Source of the DNA: Chionis minor | Lineage: Eukaryota; Chordata; Aves; Charadriiformes; Chionididae | Direction of reading: 5' to 3' | NCBI GenBank assembly: GCA_013398295.1 | Contig: VZSF01003481.1 | Span: forward strand, 281,657 to 345,656 | Length of the DNA stretch: 64,000 bases | Shown here: in pieces, positions 50,241 to 63,143 of the stretch | How positions within the stretch are numbered: the stretch's first letter is position 1 | Layout of the letters: each line of letters starts with the position of its first letter | Program-made: the position numbers and the translations under genes | The notes under the pieces: generated by a model | Databases searched by the model: none | Told to the model about the DNA's origin: nothing | The model's input: the letters and a program-made list of their open reading frames with translations, nothing else

Positions 50241-51460
50241 ACTGAAGTGTCTTTCCCTACCGCTTGAATCCTCCTCCTCATAGGTACAGTAAACAACTAT
50301 ATTGATGTGCAGTTACATTTTGTTCTTTTTGCCAAGTTCTGTTCTGTGTATTTCTGACGAGGTCTCTGGGTAAAAGTGAGTCTTGGTGTTTATACAAAGT
50401 TACAGTTATTACTAAGTTAATAATACTATAATTATAATGCAGATTTAAAAGCTAACTTTGCTTTCCAGTCTTCTGTTCCTTTGATATCATAATTAGTAAG
50501 ATTGTTTTTATGCACATTCCTATGTATGTCTACTTTGTTTTATAGTTTTCATTTGATAGTAATGATTTATTGCTTGTAAAGCTGGCAACTCTTGAGCCAA
50601 ATTTTATAAGATTGGGCAATGCTATATACATGTATAGACTGTTAACAAGACTCTGGTTGGATTTTTGTTTTGACAATGAAAAGTTATTTATCTGTGTATC
50701 TGCAGCTTTATAACAAGATGGGTGTTTGTTTCCTTGAACTTACAATTCAGTGAAACTCAGAGCAATAGCAAGTGAGGTCCAAAATTCTGAGACCACAGCT
50801 TGATAGCGTGTCAAAATATTCTGAAATTCACCTATTGCTTTTACTTGGGAAAATAAACAAACTTTATTTCTCAGAGGTACAGAGTACAGTCTTATTTACA
50901 TTTAACTAACTCCTTTTAAGGACAGTTTCTGTCAAACACTTTAGTACTGAGCATATTTTCATGGTATATATTTTAGTGGCTAGATTTTCCTTCTTCTTTG
51001 AGGGTACAAAAGTTTGAAATCAGTTTACAGCTTTTAAGTGAAGTACTTTATAAGTCCCAGAAGAACAGAAGATTGGATAATTTTCAGAAATAGTGCACAC
51101 TTAGAGAATTTGAAAGACCTTGAGCAAGAATAGGCCTGCATTGTGGTAATTCTGCATTGTGCTACATGATATACTGCCTCTGGATATTTAGTACATGTTG
51201 TGATAGTAGTGGCTAAAGGCCCAGCCTATATTCAGGAAACAGTTAAAATTGATTTATTCTCCTTGTCTCTCTCTTTCCTTAGACCGTCACTGAATTCACA
51301 GCCCGTCCTAACCCATCATCAAACATTTTCCTTGCATTTTGATACAGTTTGGGAATGGAAAGCCATGTGCACTGACCTCTCTTCACCATCCACATTTATT
51401 TCAGAGGGGTTTTTGTGTTTCCTTTGACTCTAAATGCTGAATGACACCAGAAAATAAAAC
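50237..51460 (+). other. presumptive RAD54B 3' UTR
   Basis: AT-rich non-coding DNA with AATAAA signals at 50852-50857 and 51453-51458. The true end depends on which signal is used, so the limit is nominal. Confidence 0.45.
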
Positions 51461-54400
51461 CAAAGTGAGAGAATGATTGAGAATGTCATCAATTATTTTA
51501 GGCTTGCAAGTTGTATTCTTGGTAGCAGAACTGTGCTAATAGGTAGAGTTTAATTCTTTAACATTTTAGGCTGGCTGTTAAAGAGCCTGTTCTTCACCCC
51601 GTGTATGGTGGAGTGTGGTGGTCACGCTTATCCAGGTGCTGTGCTGCTGTGGTGCCCATTTGCTGTTAGAGAAAGGCTGTCTGATATCTCACAGATCCCA
51701 CAGCTTATTTTAATTAGCAAGGGCAAGGCTTGCCTGCAGCTTTGTAACTCAAGAATGAGATTCTAGCCGGTCTATATAATAATAATTATTGTAATTAATA
51801 ATTATCTGATACTGATCATACTTAGATCTGCGCTGCCCATAAGTTTCTGTAAGGTGTGCTCCTGCCCCTGCCTATAGGAAGCACGCCAGCGTTCTCTGCT
51901 CTCTGCTGACGCTGATCTCATATGTGGTTTCTTGCACCTGCATGAAGAGGTAGATGGCAGTTTGGTTCCACCACTGGTTTGTTTGTGGGACCCTGGTTGT
52001 CTCCACTGAGCCCACTCTGGTTTGGAGCGAACCAACTGGCAGCACTGTTGAGGAAACGTGGGCGTATAAGAGAAAGAAGTTTGCTCAGGATTCATGCCGG
52101 ACCATGTTTCATCTTCTCTGCCTAAGGCAGTCCTTCAGGGCTATCTCAGCAGGCTGCCTCGCCTCACCTGTAGAGTCCTGCCCTCAGACAATCCTACGTG
52201 GTGTCACGTCACGCGCCACTCCGCACAATACAGCTGTAGCTGCATGTGGGGAGAACACAGGTCTGGCAGAGAAGCTCTTTCATTGTTTGGCCTCCAGGGT
52301 AGTTTTATTTTGGCACCTTTTAAATAAATAAGATAAAAGCTGGTGCTGGGCCACCATGGAGCTCTTGGGACGCCAGAGGAGATGAGCCCCCAGACACATA
52401 CCGCTGTATGTGTGAAGGTGATCCAGGCTCAGATCATTGTTCTGGGAGGGATTTCTGGCAGATGGGCTATCACACTAAGTAATGTTGCTTCAAGGTTAAG
52501 AAGCCCAAAGTGGCCTAAACAAACAAATGTTATGTCAGTTATAGCTTCCGTATGATTCCCTGTCTGTGCCCTGCTACATCAAGCTGCCCGGGATCTCTGG
52601 CAGTGGCAGTTGCATGGTGATGCTCAGTGGAAGGCTCCTCCAGCATTCATCCAGCCAACCAAATGTACACCCCTCCTTAACCCTTCATGACTTCTGGGCC
52701 TGATGGAAGTATGCATGTGCTTCTTGGTGGTTTGGGTGAAACAATACTACTCCAAAAACAGATTGCACATGGCATTTCACACGACGCAGATTGAAAATCT
52801 GATTCTGAAATTTGATGTCTCCTGGAAAATTGTATTTCTCACTGGAAGAATGGGTTGTGGAAAATATAGGAAACATGAATACAGACTCTAATTTATTTTG
52901 CTATCTGCCATTCTCCCACAGTAGCCTACAACAGACTGCAAAATGAGACTAGCCCATCCTGCCCACATAATCATAGTATAATAATCAGTGTTTTCATACA
53001 GAGTGTAGCATGTGGACATGTGAATTTCTTCATTCATAGGTGAGAAATGTCTACAGGGAAATGGACCTATGGTGAATTTACCCTAATCTGACTGTTGACT
53101 GGTAAGGTATATTGAGGATTTCAAGTCTCCACAGGGTCACATTGCCCCTTCTCTTAACAACTGTGAAACCCTAGAGGATGGGGAAGGTGGCTGGTGCTGA
53201 AAGGCAAGTATCAGGTCCAAGCAGGTGGTCTCAGATGTGGCTTCTGGATTCGCAGCCAGTGACGCCAGCTGTAAAGCACTATGTAGTTTATGTTGCATGG
53301 TCCCACCAATCAGTCCTAGTCTCCTAGATCCAAGATTTACTCAGCGGAAGGGGGGAGGCAAGGGCTGTTGAAGTCATGGCTGTGTTCTAGTGTGTTGCTT
53401 GAAATAGAAAGTGTCAATTAATGTACTTGGCTGCCTTTTCCAGTTTTTGAGAGATGTAAGTGTTCATCCACCAAGTGGTGGTTCCTAGGGACCCACCCCA
53501 AAGGATAAGATCGATCTGCCTAGCGGTAGGTCTCAAATGGTGGCTCTTTCAGCGCAGCGTGAAAAACAAGAGCGGCAGAAACCACAGGTGTAACCACAAT
53601 GGCAAGCAGCTTATTTTTTTCAACACACGCTATGCCAAGATTGACAGTATTTGACACTTATTAGTGCTACAAAATCAGCAAAAGTGTATGTAGTGGAGAG
53701 GTATGCCCGAGGCAGCAAGCGCAATGCCAGCTGAACGTCCCGTTGCTGTTATAGGTGTGAGGTGCTGCGGGTGTGCTCCTTCTGAGCTCCCATGTGTCAT
53801 AGGGTGCTCCACTGAATGACACCCATTTGAGCTGCTTTGCCCCCGCGGGCCCAGAGAGGAGTGTTTGCCCTGTCAGGAGGAGAGATCACAAAGATGCATG
53901 CTCTTAGGGAATGGTCTGCTAATCCTGGAACGGCTACTGCAGGGCTCTGAATCACACTGGGTAGGGAGGGTTGTCAAACTGCCCTCGGATTCAGCAATCA
54001 ATATTGTGTTCCTTGCCAGCTCTTAGCTGGGAGGAGGGGATTTTGGAGAAATTCTGTTACTTCTGGTGTACAGGGCGCAGTGCCAGAGACACAAGTGTAC
54101 TGCATGTTCTCGGCTGAGACCAACCCTGATTTTAAAAAGCAGAAGGGGTGGTGTTTTATTTATTCCTGTATATTGCAGCAAGGCCTTTTTTAAACTGCTT
54201 TCATATGACCGTTTTTGTTGATTCAGCTTTTATCCGTCCTGGCTCAGAATTTTTTGTGGTTGAGATGGTGACCCTGTATCGTTATTCACTTGCAGGATAG
54301 CAATCTGAATTATAACTCTTCACTTATTGTCAGACAGGGAACCACATAACAAGCTTTGGTTATCATACAAGTTTTGTACGGCAGCTGCAATAGATACGTC

Positions 54401-57400
54401 TTGCATTCTGACAAGAAGTTGACACCAAGTCCAGTTAAGGGTCTGGCTTTTTCAGAGATCATGAAGTTCTTTGACTCATCATCTGGTGCAAAAAAAGGTG
54501 CCAAATGGTGACTGAATGATTCTGTAATGGAATAAACTCACAAGAATTTCTTAAAATGCCAAATATGGAACAAGCTTTGACAACTGCTTGGGGTCATCAC
54601 CAGGAATTTGCAAAGAGAGACTCCAGCCCTTGCAGGCAAGTAACGCACAGAAGGAAAGTAGTTCTTTCATGTGCTTTCCATTGAATGAAAAGTTGACGTA
54701 AATCATGGTTGTTTATGTGTGGCTTAAATAAACGATGTGTTTGTGGCTAGAAGATCTGGGAGGGCTATAAAGAACAATGAGGAAAACCACTTTTGGCTTT
54801 ATAGAGTAACTGAAGAATAAGCTGAATTGAAATCTGTTTTTAACAAGGCTTTGTGTGCTATTGCTTAGTACAAAAGCAAGACTGCTTTTGTAGACGTAGG
54901 TAGTTAGAGGACTTATAAAGTATGAGACAGCATTCCGCTCTTGAGGGGCAATACGTGTTTGCACAAGCACCACAAGTCAGGGCCCAGATAAGTAATCCTG
55001 AACGCTGCAACCAACTCGTGGGTATTCCGCTAGAAACTTCCCTGGTTAGGTGCATTGGTTGCTGCTACCTTTTACCTGACTTTTCATCAACATGTGGGAA
55101 TCTAAGCTGATTTGAAAGAAATACGTCTGTCTAAAAGCATCTGCAACTGTTGCTGCTTCCAGCCTCTTCTCCTCTCTCAGCCTTGATGTCAGCCTGACTT
55201 CTCCCTGTGCGCCTTTGTTTGTTTAGTTTGATTTACACCCACTTGACAACATGTGCTCCGCATTCCCCTCTAATTCATTTCCTTCCAAACGGGCAAAATG
55301 TCAGCCACTCTGACAAAAGCCTGTGCCCCTGCAAGCTAGAGTTTTGGGTATTTTCTGTCAATTAGCTAAAGATCTCTCCCCTGTCTTCATTATGACTGCC
55401 TTGGCCCAGGCTTTAGTTTTCTAGAGTGTGGGTTATGTCTTGCAGCAGTGAGCTTCCTCGTGACCCTTGACTTTTCAAGGCTCCTTCTGAGGGATGGAGT
55501 TTGCTCAACAATGGAAGTCCAGCCTGAAATTTCCTCCCTCCAGCTGGAAGGTGTTGCCTGGGATGAGGTGTTGTTCCTCCTGTCCTGGAGCTGGCTTGGG
55601 CACATGAGGCTCCACAGCCTCATTGAGTCAACAGAGTTCTGCGTGGGAGTCAAGGCTCATCCATCGCAGACCAGGGCTCTGGATGAGCTACCGAAATCAT
55701 TAAGTAGATGAACCTGTGTGGGTTGCTCATGCTAATGTCGTATTTGGTACATGTACTACAAATGTAGAAGGGCTTAGCAGTGCTTCCTATCACTAAAACT
55801 GATAGGAACACTTCCTGCTATACAGCACTTTTCTCATTCACTTGTTACTTCGAAACTTTTCCTGTTTGGGCTGAATTTTTCCCCCACCGTTTTCTGCTGT
55901 CAGGCTGATTTACGTTCATGCTGGGTCAAAGCTTCACCAAAAATGGCTGATCCATTTCTAAGACTGTGGCTAGGAGAAAACAGTTTGTTTTGGCCTTGTT
56001 CCAGAACTGGAAACCCTTCTGCTGAAATGCCTTCTTGCCTTTATGTTTTGGATTAGGACTTAAAATAGAGGTGGGAAGAGATGGAAGGAAAAGGCATCAC
56101 TTCCGTATTAGCATGTTTTTCACTGTTCCCATTCAAATCTGCACCAGCTTATAAATACTCACAAGAAAAAGGCAGTAGGAATATGTAGGGTAAAGACTTA
56201 CTTCTTTTGAGCAGCTAAACCATCTCCGGATTTCTTCCACACCAGGTTTGTATGAGACTCAGAACTGCTAGGCTTTACCAGTTTGAGCAAGCTGCATTCC
56301 CTCGGAGCTTTTACCTGTGATGAGGCCCTGAATACACCACATCCCACAGGTGACTAAATACAGTCCAACCCGAGTTGTTTCAAGGGATTCTTCCAGTAAT
56401 TCTTGCTTCCAGTTGCTCTCTGCTGGGCAGGGCATAAATGCAGCAGGTGACAGCAAAGAACTCTCTCACCTGTGTGTTAAATCAACCTACCAACAAGGAG
56501 GAAAAAGAACCAGGTCAGAGCAGTAAAACCAGACCCAGGCTGGTATGGGATAAGGAAATGGTGAGATCAGGACTGGCACAGAGAGAGACAAAGTGGACGT
56601 GGAGGAGACCTAGGGGAGCAAGGAGCTGGACAGGTAGGAGGGAGGGCTGAGGCTGGGCTAAGATGACACAGAGAGTCAGGTAGAGAAGCCAAAGAAGGCC
56701 AGGTCCTGCTGAGCAAGCAGGATGGGTGGGGATGAGGTGATTGAGAAATCAGGGTTGGAACCACATACCACTAATAAAAAGAAAGAAGCATCAAGTTTCA
56801 TGAAAAGAGGGAGGATGCTCTCCTCCAGATCCTGTAGTGGACCCCGTGATTCCCAAGTACCACCATTCTCCTGCCCTTGGCAAGTACCTGTGAAGTCACT
56901 GGTAAAGCAATGGTTTCCTCTCAGCTGATGTCTGTAAGCTTTTACAGAGTCATTGAATTCTATTTGCTATTGATTTGTGAATACTGGAAATTTGAAAGTA
57001 TGATCCAGATGAAAATGCATGCAACTTTCATTGCAGCACATAGTCTTAAAGGATACAGATACTATTTTGCAGGCTGCTGGCATTCAGGATTCATGTTGCC
57101 TAGTGGACATTTAATGGCCTTGTACATATGCATCACAATGAAGCCTTGTGTGAACACGTATTTGCTCTTCTTGCTTCATCCAGCTAAAAGGACAGACAGG
57201 GATCTGAGAGTAAGTTGAGTGGCAGCTGATGTGAACAGAATTTGTACTTTTTTACATACATGGAAATCTGGCACCATTTATCTCAGATGGGGCATTCCAA
57301 ATTAGTGGATGTCTTTGACTTTCAGTTTCTTTGACTTTCAGTTGCTATCTTTAGTCTCTATGCTCCACCTCATAAGTGTGGTTAATAACTCTTCATCTGA

Positions 57401-57514
57401 TAGCAGTGGCGTGAAGATAAATTAACCAAACTGCACGGAACGCTTGGCTGTATAGAGGAGAGGTCAGACATCTGACCTGGGATTTAGAAAGAAGATGGTT
57501 CTGAACTCTGATCA
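51461..57514. other. intergenic, no gene recognised
   Basis: Both strands contain only short open frames without domains. Local composition varies: a moderately GC-rich stretch at about 51.9-54.1 kb, and a purine-rich stretch at about 56.5-56.75 kb with many AGG/GAG triplets. A 16-bp tandem duplication lies at 57312-57343. No downstream neighbour gene of RAD54B is visible. Confidence 0.6.
57312..57343 (+). repeat. 16-bp perfect tandem duplication
   Basis: TCTTTGACTTTCAGTT occurs twice in direct succession. Confidence 0.9.
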
Positions 57515-57770
57515 GAGGTGCACAACAAAAGGATAAGAGGTGAGAGCTCTGAAGGAAAAATTCTGACTGGATATAAAGAAAAGAAAAGGGACACAGCAAG
57601 AGAGATTAACACTGAAACAGGCTCTCACAGAAGCTCCATCCTTAGTGGTTTTCAAAATTGGACTGAACAAAATCCTGAGCAACCTTATCTAACGTTGAAG
57701 TTGGCTCTGCTCTGAGTAAAGAGTTGGAGTAGATGACCTCCAAAAGCTGCTTCCAATATAAGTGATCTCC
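57515..57770 (+). mobile_element. old CR1 LINE 3'-end relic
   Basis: The diverged sequence follows the order of a CR1 3' region: a GGATAAGAGGT segment, ACACTGAAACAGGCT, AAGCTCCATCCTTAGTGGTT, TTTTCAAAATTGGACTGAAC, a GAGCAACCTTATCTAAC block and GTTGGAGTAGATGACCTCCA. The final octamers have decayed. It is more diverged than the other CR1 copies in the window. Confidence 0.75.
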
Positions 57771-60700
57771 TGGACTGTGTTAGGAGTATGGAGAAAATAC
57801 AGATCTGTAAGGTCCGTGACTGACTAACAGTCACTGACTATCTTCCAAAGCTCCTAGGATTCTAAAATCTCTGATGGACATAGAGCAACACCATCTGCTC
57901 AGAAACAATGAGATTTTAAAATCTGATCTGATGAAAGAATTCAGGAATGCTGCTTTGTGGAGGGAAACATATTACCACCAGTGTGAAATCGGTGGCCTGG
58001 AAAGCCTTGTGAGGTCTTTTACTTACAGTGTTGGCAGCTCTCAGAAGCCACTGGTAACCAAGGAAGCTGCGGCATGCAGCTGAACAGTGGAAGGCTGCCT
58101 AAACTCGAGAACCACTTGAAATTGTAGCACAAGCTCTCCTCAAGCTGCTTTTAGCAATGGCTCTACTCTTTGTCTACTCATTAAGTCTATCTGTACGTTG
58201 TTTTGCATAGCTGCACAATAAAGAAAAGCATAACTCAAAAGCAATAGTAATCCGTATCTCCCCTCCCAAAGATGTTGCAAGCTTTAATGGCCTGAAAAGG
58301 TCTTTAAGAAACTGCTGAAGTATTGCAAGTTCTGAAATCCCAGCTTTGACTTGAAATCTAAATACAGACCAGAAATTACCTTGCTAGAGCTTTTGTTCCC
58401 TGGCAGCTACGATGGTCTCAAAATCCAACAGATGAAATATTAGGAAGGAAGAATATGCTGGAGATGAAAATATTGCTGACCCTGACACTCTTACGAACAA
58501 AACTTGTTTGGAAAGGAATTTCTGCTTGTTCCCTACTTCTTCATGCAAGCAACCTCTGGAAAGAAGCTTCCAAGAAAAATCCTTATCACCAGCAGTAGGC
58601 TTAAGCATTGTTGAGAGGACGTAAAATTTCCCCTAGGACAAGGCTTATTTAGTTCTGCAGTTATATGTGCCTATAAGAGTGGTCTCCAGACAATTAATTT
58701 CTTTCCCTCTCTGTAGGAGAATTCCAGAAATATCACAGAAGTGAAAAGATCACGGGTATAGCAGGAGAGCAGTAAGAACAAAGATTTTGCCCACCTTCAT
58801 ATTTGTTTTTGTTTAACTGGCTTGCTAAAAAGCCAACCCCCTGGCTACAGAGGGCTGGCAGAGGCCAAGTTTGCTCTGCTGAGCTCATCCCTTCTCCCGT
58901 GGCGCAGGAGCCCTGGAAGCGAGGAGGGGCACCGCCTGCCTCCAGATGAGCTCCCTGCCTCGCAGCGCAGGTGCTTTTCCCCATCTCACCTCAGTGGTGT
59001 CAAGGCCTATTCCCCTCGGCTGCTGTAACTTGATGTAGGTGGTGCGTGGTGGTACAAACGCAAGCAAAACACTTGTTAAAAAGCAATTAAGATTGACGCA
59101 ACGCTCTTTCCCAGCCTTGGCCACGGCTGTGGGTCTGGCTGCGAATGCCCTGTTAGCGCTGGGAACGGGGAGCATAAAGGCGCGAGCGTCTAAATCCAGC
59201 CGGGGATTTACCTGGCAGGTTGGAAGTGGGGAATTAAGGTGACTTCAGGCCACCTCCTTCTTTAGCTCTGTTTCCCCGTTTCCCCCTCGCAGTTCCAGTC
59301 CTTGCAGGTAACACGTTTCCCGGGCGGGTGCAGCTTGTTCCGAGCACCCTGTTCCTGCAGGCGTGGCACAGCTGGCTGGCCGGCTGCCCAGCTGTGCCGG
59401 GCTCCGAGGTTTTTGGGTGGCAGGGAGCTGAGGCAGCAGCGCGGGAGCGTGTGCTGCTCCCTGCCTGCACGTCCACGCTGCGGCCTCATTCCCGGACCTG
59501 GAACTCCGTCTGGTGATGGGACTCTGGCCCTGATGCTCCTCCTGCGTGCGTGCCACTCTGCTCCCGCTCTTCCATGGAGCATTTTAGGTTAAAAACCTTG
59601 ACTCCCCCGCAGCAAGCGGCGCTGGGGTGCCGATAAGGGGCAAGAATCAGACCGGACTGTGTCTTTGCTAAGTTTGCTTTTAATTATTTAATTTATTTAA
59701 TTTAGTTTCGGAGGCAGCGTTCAGCAAAGGCAGGGAGGGAGGGTGACCTGAGGGTGGCAGCAGCAGCTCGCAGGACGGCGGGTCCGTGCCGGTGCCCGGG
59801 GTGCGCGCAGCCCTTGGAGCCCTTCCCGGGAGCGACAGCGTGGGCGTCCAGGGCAGCCCGGGAAGGTGAGGGTGACACAGGACCGCTGTCACGCATCCCC
59901 GGCCAGCGGAGGGGACTTTGCTACAAGGGAGACCTGATGTGAACCTGGCTGCTGCTTCCAGACAGACAGCAGGCACGGCCTCGCTGTTCCTGGACTGAAA
60001 CCCGTGAGGTACACGTCCATCTGGTGACCGGCTCTGTCCTGAGTGTGTTAGGGTGGGATTGTACCTTCCAGCAGAGACAGGGCAAGCCGTGCGGGCTTCT
60101 GACTGACGTAAAAGGCCACGGTTTGTAAACCAAAGCTGCAGCCAGCACCCACTTGTGTGGGTGTCTGGCAGCCCAGGGAACAGAGGGCAGGCGCTACGGG
60201 CTACGGCAGCCAAGGGATCTGGGACGCCAAGTGCTGTCCTACTGCTGCTAGACCTGGAAACACGGAGTCCTCAGACCGCTCCGCAGCTGCAGGCTGAGCT
60301 GGGAAACATCTGAAGGTGCTAAACACCTACCCGAACCACTAAACTCCCCGAGGGTAATCTCAGGTCAGTGTTTTGTTGCCAAAGGCTTGCCACCCTGATT
60401 AGAAGGCTGGGGATGCCCCTGTGTCTTTCTCCTGATGCTGTAGCCATCTGTGGGCCCCAGTGGAGGTGCCCAGCTCTCCCCCGGTGCTGCGGAGTGTGCC
60501 CGTGCACCTAACTCAGGGCTATGGTTTCTGAACACGGGGGAGGCACCCAAAGGCTTGGTGCCATAACACTGAGTTTCAGAGCACCTGCGTCCCGGCAAAG
60601 CTGGCTGATCCTTCTCCGAGGCTTGCTTACAAGCCAAGAGGGAAAAGCAGAAGTGACTGCATAGAACCACTCTGTTCTTTTCATTCAGGGCCAGCAGAAG

Positions 60701-63143
60701 ACAGTAGGATCTTGTAAGTAACTGAAGGCAGCCTGAGGGCTTCTCTAAATTACAATGCCTGGTAATAGTTCAAAGAGGTTGCTCCATCACAACCCATTAT
60801 AACCTTCAGACATACCCTCAGTGGTGGTTAAGACCATGGAAGGTCCCAACTCTATCCATGACCAAATTTGGCCACTTTGCATCATTATATCGGGATCCAG
60901 GATCTTGGCGTTTCGTTTGGGAGGGCCAGAGTCCCGTGGGAGAGAATTAATTCTTACTGCATTGCAATTAGGCAATAAAGTCTTGAGACCACACAGAGAA
61001 TTTCTTTCAGGCTACACTTCTCCTGAAATCCTTGAGTAAGAATTGAGTAAGAGAGGAACAATGCTTCAAGTTTGGCCCTTCGCTTCTTTTTTTCCGGATC
61101 ATGAATACGCTCAGAGCCAGTTCAAGCAAGCCTGGCATTCTCCAGCTCCTCTTTCCTCATGCCTGTGAGCCATCGTACCTTAGGAGTGCTCAGGTGCAGA
61201 CAGAATGGAGTGTAAGATACAGAGGGCTGACCTGCCGGGGAAGGTATCTGAAACTACTGTGTCTTGCTCGTTTTCTGTCTTCAGATATGACAGCTTCTGC
61301 TCCGCCTCTGGGTGCTCACTGTGTGGAGTGTACATCCCACTAAGGTATGTCTCTTACAGCATCCAAGCTGCACCTGGGCGGGTTGATTCCAGTGTGATAT
61401 CTGAAGTGCATTCCAAAGAATGAAGGAAGTACCATCTGAGAAAGGCCATGGGGAAAAATCTGGTAAAATGCAGGGAAACATTTGTTGGCATCACTGATAG
61501 TTGTCTGTCAAAATGGGTGCCACTTCCATTTCATTCTGCAATATGCCGAGCAGATAACTTCAGGTGACCAGAAGTCCCTGCAGAGGTTTTTTATTATTAG
61601 CCAAAGCTACTTGCTGCTCCGCTTTTCCCAGACCCAGGAGAACCTACTGAGCCTCCTGGTGACGAGACTGATGAGAGCTCGTGTGTGAATGAGTACAGCT
61701 CTTAAACAGTCTCTGCCAAAGGGGCTGATGCACAGACAGGTTTAATGACAAGTTAAAATTAATTACCCAATGTACAGGCTCTGACTGCTACCAGCAGTTG
61801 TCAGCAGCAGGTCCTGTTTTGGGGTGGCTGAGGGTGGTTGTGCTGTCAGCTGGAATGAAACAAAGTCGTTCTGAACCTCAGCTCTGAAGCTGGCCTGGAG
61901 ACTCCCTGCAAGGAGTCTGCAAGTGGGAGCCGGCTACTCCCTGGATGGCCTCCCAGCACATTTTCTCCTAGGGGAGATGAGGGATAGGGGGGGAATCGTT
62001 AGAGGGGATGCTCCAACCCGCAGTGCAGTCACCTGCTGAGACCTGCTGCCCCATGAACACCCCAGCTGGTGGCTTTGCCTGCAGGCACAACCTGGCTTTG
62101 CCACTTCTAACCCCTGCAAAAAGCAGTGGCTTCTAGACCACAATCCCCACTGCGTTTCGAACTCAGTAGGAGGTTTGGGTGCTCAGATGAGCAATCTGGC
62201 TGAAAGGCCCTGCAGAGGTAGCTCTGCCTTTCCCAGATGCGAGATGCTGCCGTACTCTGTACCAGCACATACCAGCTCCACCTGAGATGCCTCCTACGTT
62301 CTGGCAGGAGCCATGTCTGGAGACACTACAGGCTTCCACTGAGTCCTGCAGGATGTCCACAATGGGAACTCTCCAAACAGTAGTCTGCACCTCTTGGAAG
62401 AAGATGCATACTGCATTACTGCACTGTGTTCATGGGACATGTGCAGGGAAATAGGTCAGAAACCAAAAAACCCGGAGGTGGGAAGGAGGATGAGAAGTTA
62501 CAATGGTCAGATGTTCCTCTTAGGCTGGAAATGAGTTGCTGGGAATAATGCACTGTCAGTGCTGAGCTCCTTTGACACTCCCTGGTGTCCCCCTGCTTGC
62601 AGCCATGGCCAGGGAGGGGCTACAGCTGGGTCAGGGTTGGAGCGTGGGGACTCACACCAGCCCTTGGGCATGACGGGGTGGAAGGGTAATGGCTTTCTTT
62701 CAACCAGGAGATATTCAAAGTCATCTCTCCCCCCTCCTCCAGCTCCCCACATGATTTGCAAAGCCAGGAACCATATGACCCTTTGTTCTTATGGTTTCTG
62801 ATTTAGAGAATTCAGTACGTGATTTGCAACAAACAACTGTTGTGCTGGTGAGTTGTGCTGATAAGAAGCTCTGATCTTTGCACTGCCTTGGAGAGAAGGC
62901 AGCTGTCTCCTATCCTACAACCCAGCTCCTGAGGACTGTCCCGGTGCACCGCAGATGTAGCTGAGGACTGGGAGGCTGTGTGGAGATGCTGCCAGCGAGA
63001 CCTCAGCCCAGGTCTCGTGCCTTATTTGTTGCTGCTTTCTGACACTCCCCTGGGACCTGAAGGAGCTCACCCACCAGGAGATTCCCATCTAACACTGCTG
63101 TGATTGGTCAAGCTTGAGGAAGAACAACTTTCAGCAATGGTTT
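57771..63143. other. intergenic, no gene recognised, with a GC-rich patch
   Basis: No coding region or repeat family is recognised. From about 58.85 to 60.25 kb GC and CpG content rise, with overlapping open frames on both strands that are a by-product of few AT-rich stops. This could be a regulatory element or a non-coding exon, but no splice-consistent coding exon could be built. Confidence 0.5.

Noticed and set aside
51802..52555. Overlapping open frames on both strands at 51.8-52.6 kb
   Set aside because: Suggested a degraded gene or provirus, but no conserved motif could be found in any frame.
59234..60213. Multiple 60-177-codon frames on both strands
   Set aside because: Explained by high GC content; Pro/Ala/Arg/Gly-rich translations in every frame, with no domain.
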